Source: Streptomyces polyasparticus (GTDB lineage Bacteria > Actinomycetota > Actinomycetes > Streptomycetales > Streptomycetaceae). From it: a DNA stretch of 64,000 nucleotides. The position numbers and the translations under genes were made by a program. The stretch lies in NCBI RefSeq assembly GCF_014493765.1, contig NZ_JACTVJ010000004.1:434001-498000 (forward strand), in the 5' to 3' direction. This document shows positions 56,728 through 62,752 of the stretch, piece after piece. The notes beneath the pieces were generated by a model, which ran no database searches, was not told the DNA's origin, and worked only from the letters and a program-made list of their open reading frames with translations. Numbering within the stretch: the stretch's first letter is position 1; each line of letters begins with the position of its first letter.

Positions 56728-57375
56728 ATGCAGAAGGCAGCGGGGGCCACCGGCTCCAAGGGGAGCAGTGGCGGCGGGCGGCGGCAGGCCACGAAGGCGA
56801 AGTTGTACGAGGCGGCCGTGACGCTCATCGCGGAGCAGGGTTTCTCGGCGACCACGGTCGACGAGATCGCCGAGCGCGCCGGGGTCGCCAAGGGCACGGT
56901 CTACTACAACTTCGCCAGCAAGGCCGAGCTCTTCGAGGAGCTGCTGCGCTACGGCGTCGGGCTGCTCACCGAGTCGCTGCAGCGGGCTGCGGACGACACG
57001 GAGCGCTCCGGCGGCACGAAGGTGGCCGCCCTGGACGCGATGATCCGGGCGGGCCTGGACTTCATCGCCACGTATCCGTCCTTCACGCAGCTGTACGTGG
57101 CCGAGCTGTGGCGCACCGGCCGTGCCTGGCAGTCCACGCTCCTCGTCGTACGGCAGCAGGCCGTGGCCGTGGTCGAGGAGGTGCTGCGCGAGGGCGTGGC
57201 GGCCGGTGAGCTGAGCGACGAGATCGACATCCCGCTGACGGCGGCCGCCCTGGTGGGGATGGTGCTCGTGGCGGCGCTCGACTGGCAGGCCTTCCAGCCG
57301 GAGCGCTCGATCGACGATGTGCATGCGGCGCTGTCGCGGCTGCTGCAAGGGCGGGTGGGCGGCAGCCGGGCCTGA
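56728..57375 (+). CDS. TetR family transcriptional regulator
   Basis: A 215-aa regulator. The DNA-binding domain (residues about 25-70) has FSATTVDEIAERAGVAKGTVYYNF, the TetR helix-turn-helix. The ligand domain follows (FIATYPSFTQLYVAELWRTG). It ends the ABC-YhgE operon, 46 bases after the YhgE stop, and probably represses it through the palindrome at 53870-53883. ATG 56728 or GTG 56713 could start it. Confidence 0.92.
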   Translation: MQKAAGATGSKGSSGGGRRQATKAKLYEAAVTLIAEQGFSATTVDEIAERAGVAKGTVYYNFASKAELFEELLRYGVGLLTESLQRAADDTERSGGTKVAALDAMIRAGLDFIATYPSFTQLYVAELWRTGRAWQSTLLVVRQQAVAVVEEVLREGVAAGELSDEIDIPLTAAALVGMVLVAALDWQAFQPERSIDDVHAALSRLLQGRVGGSRA

Positions 57376-57446
57376 GCGTTTGTGTGTTCGCCAGGAGTGA
57401 TTCGGCGGGAGCGATGAGTTCCGGCGCCGGATCGGGTCTGCCCCGT

Positions 57447-58304
57447 ATGACGCGAACCCATGCGACCACTGTCGACGTCGACGGAATCACCCTCGGCATC
57501 GAGTCGTTCGGTGCCGAGGACGCGCCGCTCGTGCTGCTCGCGGGCGGCACGACGATGCTCTCCTGGCCCGACGAGCTCTGCGAGCACCTGGCCGCCGGCG
57601 GCCGCCGCGCGGTGCGGTACGACCTGCGCGACAGCGGCGCCTCGACGACCGCCGATCCGGAAGCGCCCGCCTACACGCTGCGCGACCTCGCCGCCGATGC
57701 GGCGGCCCTGGCCTGCGCGCTCGGCGGCGGGCCCGCGCACCTGGCGGGGATCGGCGTCGGCGGCATGGTCGCGCAGGTGGCGGCGCTGGAGCACCCGGAT
57801 GCCTTCTCTGCCCTCACGCTCGTCGGCACCCGCTCGGTCGCGCCAGGACCAGCCGACGAGGACCTGCCCGACCACGACCGGGCGACGATGGGCCGGCTGT
57901 TCGCGCGGCCGATGCCCGACTGGGCCGACCGCGAGGCGGTGGCGGAGTTCGCCGCCGGCGGCGCGGAGATCCTCGGCAACGATCCGGATGCGGCGCGGGC
58001 GAACGCCGCGCGCATCTGGGACCGCACACCCGGCACCGCTCCCCCGGTCCAGCTGGCCAACCAGATCGGCATGGTGTTCTCACGGCTCGACTGCACGCCG
58101 CGCTGGCGCGAGCGGCTGCCGGAGATCGCCGTGCCCACGCTCGTGGTGCACGGACTGCGCGACCCGTTCTTCCCCGTCGGCAATGGTGAGGCGCTCGCGC
58201 GCGAGATCCCCGGGGCGCAGCTGCTCGTCCTCAAGGAGGCCGCCACCGCGATCCCCGCCGCGGCGTCCGCCGAGGTGGCGGAGGCAATGCTCGGGCTCGG
58301 ATAG
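57447..58304 (+). CDS. Alpha/beta hydrolase-fold protein lacking catalytic Ser and His
   Basis: 285 aa from ATG 57447 (MTRTHATTVDVDG); ATG 57414 is an alternative. The fold is clear (VLLAGGTTMLSW, YDLRDSGAST, LAGIGVGGMVAQ, VVHGLRDPFFPVGNGEALA). However, the nucleophile elbow reads G-I-G-V-G-G, with Gly103 where Ser should be. The usual GxGH near the C-terminus is replaced by KEAATAIPAAAS, so no His is available; only the Asp (GLRDPFF) remains. It is probably not an esterase and may bind a ligand. It follows the TetR gene by 71 bases. Confidence 0.88.
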   Translation: MTRTHATTVDVDGITLGIESFGAEDAPLVLLAGGTTMLSWPDELCEHLAAGGRRAVRYDLRDSGASTTADPEAPAYTLRDLAADAAALACALGGGPAHLAGIGVGGMVAQVAALEHPDAFSALTLVGTRSVAPGPADEDLPDHDRATMGRLFARPMPDWADREAVAEFAAGGAEILGNDPDAARANAARIWDRTPGTAPPVQLANQIGMVFSRLDCTPRWRERLPEIAVPTLVVHGLRDPFFPVGNGEALAREIPGAQLLVLKEAATAIPAAASAEVAEAMLGLG

Positions 58305-58367
58305 CTCTGCTCGTACGGGATGCTCGAAGGCCCGGGCTCTGCTCGTACTGGATGCTCGAATGCCCGG
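58304..58367. repeat. 32-bp imperfect tandem repeat at the hydrolase stop
   Basis: Two copies (58304-58335 and 58336-58367) of GCTCTGCTCGTAC...GCCCGG differing at two positions, starting at the last base of the hydrolase stop codon. Confidence 0.85.
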
Positions 58368-58405
58368 CCTTGGCGGGTCCGGCACTCGGCAGGCCCGGAA
58401 AACGA

Positions 58406-58455
58406 CACTGGTCCGGCGCGGCTCGATGTTTCCCACGAGCCTCACCGGACCAGTG
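58406..58455 (+). terminator. Long two-part hairpin after the hydrolase gene
   Basis: An outer 11-bp stem CACTGGTCCGG (58406-58416 with 58445-58455) and an inner stem GGCTCG (58420-58425 with 58436-58441). It probably ends the TetR-hydrolase transcript. Confidence 0.75.
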
Positions 58456-58733
58456 CTTCCCCCGTTCCCCCCGTGGTCCGCCCCGCCCGCCCGGTGTCCC
58501 TCCGGGCCCCGGGGCGCCCCCGCTCCGTCAGGGGAGCCGCACCGTTCCGCCGCCCCGTGTCGGCGGTGCCGGCGCCGCGCCCCTTCCGTGCCCCCCACTC
58601 TTCCGTCCCTGCAGGTGGGACCCCATCCGTGCGCGTACTCATCTCACTCACTAGGTACGGATACTCAGGCATACGCACTCATCCCCAGGACGGGGCGTTG
58701 CCGACTGGTTACGATCGCGTCCGTGTCCGTACT

Positions 58734-58761
58734 CCCCCTGGTTATCACCACTGGGGGTTTT
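58734..58761 (+). terminator. Hairpin with T-tract in the junction region
   Basis: CCCCC (58734-58738) pairs with GGGGG (58753-58757), with an inner GGT/ACC, followed by TTTT: a classical intrinsic terminator with no recognised gene upstream. Confidence 0.5.
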
Positions 58762-58872
58762 GCACCCCAACTGATCAGGTACGACCCAAGGGCCAAAACT
58801 GGCACATCCGGATATGTCAGAGCTGGATGACCGTAGCGGTGCTGGCATGGTGCTGAGTTCTCCAAATGGAGA

Positions 58873-58911
58873 AAGACCCCCGACCGGCCGTAGTGGCTAG
58901 TCGGGGGTCTT
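58873..58911 (+). terminator. Hairpin terminator before the small-gene block
   Basis: AAGACCCCCGAC (58873-58884) pairs perfectly with 58900-58911 around a 15-base loop. Confidence 0.85.
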
Positions 58912-58961
58912 CGTGTTCCTGACCGTGTACTCCGGGCCGACCAGGGACGGAAGCACTCTAC

Positions 58962-58981
58962 GGTTTCCCGTTCTGGAAACC
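58962..58981. promoter_or_regulatory. Inverted repeat upstream of the 63-aa gene
   Basis: GGTTTCC (58962-58968) and GGAAACC (58975-58981) with a 6-base spacer, 78 bases before the GTG at 59059. It could be the operator of the XRE regulator encoded in the same block. Confidence 0.45.
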
Positions 58982-59058
58982 CGAACCTCTTGCCCCACAG
59001 GTACCGGCCCCGGAACGATCGAACGCGACAGTCAGCAGGCCAGCGGAAGGGGAACGCC

Positions 59059-59250
59059 GTGAAGGTCGAAATGCTCGCGACGACTTGTGACAAGAAGGAC
59101 TGCCCGGCCATCTACAAGACAGACAGGGGCACGATCCTCGTGCAGGGCGAGACACCCACGGACCACGGGCTGAACATCCCGGCACACGAAACCCTCGTAG
59201 AGATCCCCATGGACCTGGTGCTGAAGGCTTTCGGTGACCAGCTTGGCTAG
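59059..59250 (+). CDS. Hypothetical protein, 63 aa
   Basis: Starts at GTG 59059 with AAGGGG six bases upstream. The sequence MKVEMLATTCDKKDCPAIY has a C-x4-C pair, and a short beta-rich body ends in MDLVLKAFGDQLG. It resembles small proteins encoded beside XRE/DUF6879 genes in Streptomyces, without a known function. Its end overlaps the DUF6879 start by 17 bases, so the genes form one operon. Confidence 0.75.
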   Translation: MKVEMLATTCDKKDCPAIYKTDRGTILVQGETPTDHGLNIPAHETLVEIPMDLVLKAFGDQLG

Positions 59251-59764
59251 CCGCAGCCTGGGCGACCTGTTCGACGACTTCCAGCGGGAAGCGTTCCGGC
59301 TAGAAACCCTCGACGACTACAGCCGCTCAGGCAGTGTCGACGCCTACCGGCTCTTCCTCGACGGCCAGCCGCAGCCAGCCGACTACAACGCCGACTGGCT
59401 CGAAGAGGTTCAGGCGCACGTCGACGCGGGTCGGCGCATGTACCGGGTCCACATCCTCACCCGACCCCTGACGCCATATCTCAGATTCGAACTGGGCTGG
59501 GGGTACGTCACGAACGCCACGGCCGGTGAAGAGTTCTTCATCCTCGACGTCACCGACCAACCCTCCCCACTTCCCTCGGGAGTTGGGGACTTCTGGCTGT
59601 TCGACTCGACGACAGCCGCCCCCATGCACTACAGCCACGATGGCAAGTACCTCGGGGCCGACGTGCTGCCCGAAGATCAGGGTGGCCGGTACGTCACCTA
59701 CAGGGACACAGCCCTAGCGCACGCTGTGCCGTTCGCTGATTGGTGGGCAAAGCACTCAGAGTGA
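59234..59764 (+). CDS. DUF6879 family protein
   Basis: 176 aa, starting at GTG 59234 inside the previous gene. It shows the family pattern LFDDFQREAFRLETLDDYS near the N-terminus, followed by RRMYRVHILTRPLTPYLRFEL and DFWLFDS...MHYSHDGKYLGADVL. The function is unknown. These proteins are almost always encoded just before an XRE-DUF5753 regulator, as here (GTGA overlap at 59761-59764), suggesting a two-component antagonist-regulator pair; that is inference. Confidence 0.88.
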   Translation: MTSLASRSLGDLFDDFQREAFRLETLDDYSRSGSVDAYRLFLDGQPQPADYNADWLEEVQAHVDAGRRMYRVHILTRPLTPYLRFELGWGYVTNATAGEEFFILDVTDQPSPLPSGVGDFWLFDSTTAAPMHYSHDGKYLGADVLPEDQGGRYVTYRDTALAHAVPFADWWAKHSE

Positions 59765-60594
59765 ACCGTTCGGAGCTAGGCACCGCGCTGCGGGCACTGC
59801 GGAACGCTTCCGGGAAGGAAGCCAAAGCGGTCGCCCGCAGTGCTGTCATGTCTGCCAGCAAGCTAAGCAAGATCGAGACAGGGAAGCTGGCCCCGAGCGC
59901 TGACGACGTCGACCGCATCCTGACCGCCATCGGCGTCTCCGACGACGTGAAGGCCGAGTACATGGAGGCCGCCCGCGCCGTCGCCACAGAGGCCACAGCG
60001 TGGCGACTGATCCAACGCGCGGGACTCCACAAGGCACAGCAGCGTCTGAGGGACGTAGAGGCCCGCATGAGCCTCCTGCGCGTCTTCCAGCCTGCCCTGG
60101 TGCCTGGCCTGCTCCAGACACCGGAGTACATGCGGGCAATCCTGTCTCGTCACGCCGACCTGTCCGAGGCCACCGTGCGAGAAACGATCAGCGCTCGACT
60201 GGAACGGCAACAGGTCCTCTACGACCAGACCAAAACCCTCAGGTTCGTGATCACGGAACCAGTGCTCAGGTGGCTGATCGTGCCGCCGCTCGTCATGGCC
60301 GGGCAGCTCGACCGGCTCGTCACCGTGTCCCGACTCCCGAACGTAGATGTCCGAGTCGTGCCGCTCGGCCAGCCTCAGACCGACATTGCCAACCATGCGT
60401 TCGTCATCCGTGATGACCGGGCCGTGACCGTAGAGACCGTGCATGCGGAAGTCGTCGTCACCGACCCCCGCGACGTTGCTGTGTACGTCGACAAGTTCGA
60501 GGGATTCGCCAGGCACGCCGTTGAGGGCAGCGACATGCAATCGCTCCTGACCACCATCAGGGACGACCTTTTGAGGCAACGGGAAAGCGGCTAG
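59761..60594 (+). CDS. XRE-type regulator with DUF5753 domain
   Basis: 277 aa. The N-terminal helix-turn-helix ends in SASKLSKIETGKLAPS (residues about 29-44), and the DUF5753 domain (about 95-275) starts at LLRVFQPALVPGLLQTPEYMRAIL and includes RQQVLYDQTKTLRFVITEPVLRW and the C-terminal FAMHYSD-like segment KFEGFARHAVEG. GTG 59761 overlaps the upstream stop. Such regulators control development or element maintenance in Streptomyces and act together with a small neighbour. Confidence 0.93.
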   Translation: MNRSELGTALRALRNASGKEAKAVARSAVMSASKLSKIETGKLAPSADDVDRILTAIGVSDDVKAEYMEAARAVATEATAWRLIQRAGLHKAQQRLRDVEARMSLLRVFQPALVPGLLQTPEYMRAILSRHADLSEATVRETISARLERQQVLYDQTKTLRFVITEPVLRWLIVPPLVMAGQLDRLVTVSRLPNVDVRVVPLGQPQTDIANHAFVIRDDRAVTVETVHAEVVVTDPRDVAVYVDKFEGFARHAVEGSDMQSLLTTIRDDLLRQRESG

Positions 60595-60654
60595 GGCCAG
60601 TTCGCCTCTGGCCGCACGATGGATTCCGCAACCGAATCCGGGAGGCAGCGGGCC

Positions 60655-60834
60655 ATGACAGCGACCACCGACGCGAGGCAGGGTGAGTACGTCACCTACG
60701 CGCCCAAAGGCGAGAAGTGCGCCAAGTGCAAGCAAGGCTTCGGCCCGCTGGAACGCGTATGGCGACTGACCGTTGAACGACAGTCCGGCGCCCCGGCCTT
60801 CGGCCCGTACCAGCACTACGAGAAGTGCCGGTAA
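60655..60834 (+). CDS. Small Cys-containing protein, 59 aa
   Basis: ATG 60655 follows GGGAGG by about 10 bases. The peptide has C22-x2-C25 (GEKCAKCKQGFG) and a C-terminal Cys (HYEKC), with a His nearby, possibly a small zinc-binding fold. No family is recognised. It is followed directly by the next gene (TAATG overlap). Confidence 0.7.
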   Translation: MTATTDARQGEYVTYAPKGEKCAKCKQGFGPLERVWRLTVERQSGAPAFGPYQHYEKCR

Positions 60835-61034
60835 TGGTCGGCATCCGGGACATCGGCCAGAAGGTTGCGGACACCGCCGGGCGGGTTGGCATCCTGCGCG
60901 ACGTCATCCCTGATTGGGAGGACCCTTCCGACCCACCCAACGAGCGGATCAAGCGGCCCACTGCGTTCGTGTGGCCCGAGGGTGGCGGCAGGGAGTGGCT
61001 ACTCAACCCCAACCGGCTGAGGCGGGCGTCATGA
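60834..61034 (+). CDS. Small protein, 66 aa
   Basis: Starts at ATG 60834, overlapping the previous stop. The sequence GRVGILRDVIPDWEDPSDPP and AFVWPEGGGREWLLNP resembles the small conserved proteins with a FVRPEGGGREW-type motif found beside XRE regulators in Streptomyces. No function is known. It overlaps the next gene by four bases. Confidence 0.75.
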   Translation: MVGIRDIGQKVADTAGRVGILRDVIPDWEDPSDPPNERIKRPTAFVWPEGGGREWLLNPNRLRRAS

Positions 61035-61126
61035 GCGACAAGGACCAGGAGAAGGCTCCGGAGCAGCCGCGTACAGGCGGCGCTAGGAGAGGCTTCGTGT
61101 TCACCAAACCCAGTAAGCCCCGGTGA
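61031..61126 (+). CDS. Small basic peptide, 31 aa
   Basis: ATG 61031 overlaps the upstream stop (ATGA). The peptide MSDKDQEKAPEQPRTGG ends FVFTKPSKPR. It is short and mostly disordered. The overlap within a compact operon is the main support; a strong terminator follows at 61166. Confidence 0.5.
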   Translation: MSDKDQEKAPEQPRTGGARRGFVFTKPSKPR

Positions 61127-61165
61127 CGCGGGACGGCGAATCCCGAAAGCTGCGCCTACCGGTAC

Positions 61166-61195
61166 GCCCCGCCAGAGTGCAGGCTCTGGCGGGGC
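61166..61195. terminator. Terminator between the two convergent blocks
   Basis: GCCCCGCCAGAG (61166-61177) pairs perfectly with 61184-61195 around a 6-base loop. It lies 40 bases after the 31-aa gene and 11 bases beyond the end of the minus-strand membrane-protein gene. Confidence 0.93.
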
Positions 61196-61205
61196 TTCGA
61201 TTTAG

Positions 61206-61376
61206 CTACTTCTTGACGCGCCAATGTTCACCGCATGCCCTAATTATTTCAGGTCTCTCAGTTGCCTTAGAGCCCTTTAGTGCAACGAGCATAGTTATGC
61301 CCTTTATGGAGAGACGCCCCAAGGCTGCCGCTGCGGCAATAACCCCTGCGGTACCCAACGCGTCGATTAGTGCCAC
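61206..61376 (-). CDS. Small single-helix membrane protein, 56 aa
   Basis: GTG 61376 follows AGGGGG by about 6 bases. The peptide has one hydrophobic helix (residues about 2-20, ALIDALGTAGVIAAAAALG) and a basic tail with ALKGSKATERPEIIRACGEHW. Such short helix plus KGS...ERPEIIRA peptides are encoded in Streptomyces phages and mobile elements. A holin-like role is only a guess. A longer frame upstream to 61487 is not supported. Confidence 0.65.
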   Translation of the reverse strand: MALIDALGTAGVIAAAAALGRLSIKGITMLVALKGSKATERPEIIRACGEHWRVKK

Positions 61377-61687
61377 AGTGCACCCCCTAGCGGTGAGGCT
61401 AGGCAGCCCCGACTGGCAAACAATTGGACCGCTTTTGCTGGGAAAACACAAACCCCTGCAAAAGAGGCGGGGGTTCAGCGGGGACACGCACGCCGTCTAC
61501 CTGGGAAGCAAGAGCGATACGTGACGATACGCCCAAGTTTCAAGGCCACTTCGCGCAAAGATGCGACATAACCGGACCTACCAGAACCTACTACGCATCT
61601 TCGTAGCGTCTCGGACGCCGGCTGCGGCCCCAGACCTTGGCGCTACTGGGCTCTGAGCTACGACCACGCTTCGTAGTGACCAGTCAA
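61377..61687. other. Gap with related CTACG/CGTAG hairpins
   Basis: No gene. It holds two hairpins of similar sequence: CTACG-N6-CGTAG (61591-61606) and CTACGA-N7-TCGTAG (61658-61676), plus an 8-bp inverted repeat AAGATGCG/CGCATCTT (61558-61565 with 61594-61601). They may be regulatory or recombination sites. Confidence 0.45.
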
Positions 61688-62056
61688 TTACAGGGCTCCG
61701 GGATGCCGGTTGGCCTTACCCGTCTGCCTACGTCCCGCCGCTTCTCGACGCCCGTTCGCCGCTTCCTGAGCGGTCTTCTGCTTGTGGTGCCACGAGCAGA
61801 GAGCCTGAAGGTTAGACATGCGGTGATCGTCACCAGGAACGATGTGGTCAACGTCCGTGGCAGTCAGGAAACACGGCTGACCAGTGTCATAGCGAATGTG
61901 CTGGCAAAGCCAATTGTCACGACGTAGGGCATTAGCCCTCAGCGTTCCCCAATTGCCGGGAAGTCGAGATGCACGATTCGAGTTATGCCAATTCGCGACA
62001 GCCGCCACAGCGGCAGGGTTCGGGTCATCAGGGTTTCGGTCGATTGGATGGAACAT
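61688..62056 (-). CDS. HNH endonuclease
   Basis: 122 aa. The catalytic core reads ...LCQHIRYDTGQPCFLTATDVDHIVPGDDHRMSNLQALCSWHHKQKT: a Cys pair for structural zinc, then DHI (His of HNH), the Asn of SNLQAL and the terminal WHHKQKT. This is the phage type, usually encoded near terminase genes and cos sites. ATG 62056 has AAGGAGAT five bases upstream. No terminase is found on its downstream (left) side. Confidence 0.93.
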   Translation of the reverse strand: MFHPIDRNPDDPNPAAVAAVANWHNSNRASRLPGNWGTLRANALRRDNWLCQHIRYDTGQPCFLTATDVDHIVPGDDHRMSNLQALCSWHHKQKTAQEAANGRREAAGRRQTGKANRHPGAL

Positions 62057-62178
62057 AGCAATCTCCTTTTCGGTGTGGCGCAGGTCTCTTTTTGTTCAAA
62101 CTCCGGCGAGAGCTAATGTTGGGGACTCCGGATCGATCTGAGCTGCTATCACGTTCCGGTCCGCGCGTTGCGGCTTGC

Positions 62179-62595
62179 GGGGGTAGCCCCCCTACCTGCC
62201 TATGCATATCCGTACGTTTACTCGCGCTGTTTGTTTCGCTTTGCTTTGAAGAAAGTTTTTCAGAAACTTTTTCGTTTTTGTTTTTCTTTTCTTCAATCAA
62301 ACTTGTTTCGTTGATTTGTTTTTCTCTTGTTGTGTTTGTGTCCACGTGTCTCTGTCTCTACGTGTGTCTCTCTATGTGTGTGACGCTATGCGTTAAGCTT
62401 TATGCTTTAGCTGTCATGCTTGTTGCTTAAGCTTTTTGTTTTCTCTTTTTCTTTTCTTTTGTTTGTTGCTTGTGCTTATGCGTGCGTGTGCCCGTGTGTA
62501 GGTGGTGCGTGTGCATGCTTCGGTATGTCGTGCACATGCTGTCTTGTGTGTGTGCCCGTATATACGTGTGCCCCTGCACTGGGCCGTATATGGCA
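62179..62595. other. AT-rich, strand-asymmetric island
   Basis: Over 62221-62460 GC is about 36% by my count, and the plus strand is very rich in T and poor in A (62281-62340 has roughly 37 T and 6 A). The minus strand, in the direction of neighbouring genes, is A-rich. Within it lie two TTAAGCTT-type repeats near 62393 and 62428, GT-rich runs, and three copies of GTGTGCCC (62486, 62550, 62566), two flanking a GTATATAC palindrome. A G5-TAG-C5 hairpin (62179-62191) marks its edge. A minus-strand frame (62028-62345, Lys/Asn-rich) crosses it but looks non-coding. Confidence 0.75.
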
Positions 62596-62615
62596 GGACC
62601 GTCCATGGACTGTCC
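62596..62615. promoter_or_regulatory. 20-bp near-perfect palindrome beside the AT-rich island
   Basis: GGACCGTCCATGGACTGTCC has nine of ten base pairs symmetric, with a perfect central GTCCATGGAC. It is a strong candidate for a dimeric protein site. Confidence 0.5.
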
Positions 62616-62711
62616 TTAGGGTGGGCACAGTGAGGGGCTTAGACAGGGGCTAGACACCGAGCACCAGCGGAGCGCAGGAGTCGGCTAGGGCTGGATAGAA
62701 CCGGGGGAACT

Positions 62712-62743
62712 GAAAAGGGCCGCCCCCAGAACTGGAGGCGGCC
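62712..62743 (-). terminator. Intrinsic terminator of the 377-aa gene
   Basis: On the minus strand GGCCGCC (62743-62737) pairs with GGCGGCC (62724-62718), followed by CTTTT, ten bases after the stop codon at 62753. Confidence 0.85.
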
Positions 62744-62752
62744 TCAATTTCC

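Larger units (their letters stand above)
58456..59058. other. Junction between the chromosome and the lower-GC element
   Basis: No gene is visible. GC drops from about 58.6 kb. Four (T/C)ACTCA half-sites lie at 58636, 58645, 58662 and 58676. A hairpin CCCCCTGGT..ACC..GGGGG followed by TTTT (58734-58761) can alternatively pair its G-run with downstream CCCC (58764-58768), an attenuator-like arrangement. TTCTCC-AAAT-GGAGAA is at 58858-58873. No tRNA or attachment core could be identified. Confidence 0.5.

Noticed and set aside
58320-58856. 178-aa plus-strand frame in the junction
   Set aside because: It runs through the tandem repeat, the two-part hairpin and the T-tract terminator, and has no ribosome site or family resemblance.
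58456-59058. tRNA gene or attachment site at the junction
   Set aside because: I looked on both strands for a cloverleaf and a TTCGA-type T-loop and found none that folds; the attachment core cannot be set without the other end.
61637-61927. 96-aa plus-strand frame opposite the HNH gene
   Set aside because: The minus strand carries a complete HNH motif with a good ribosome site, so this is its shadow.
62028-62345. 105-aa Lys/Asn-rich minus-strand frame across the AT-rich island
   Set aside because: GTG start without a good ribosome site, amino-acid content that simply follows base composition, a hairpin in the middle, and overlap with the HNH ribosome site. Treated as part of the island, not as a gene.
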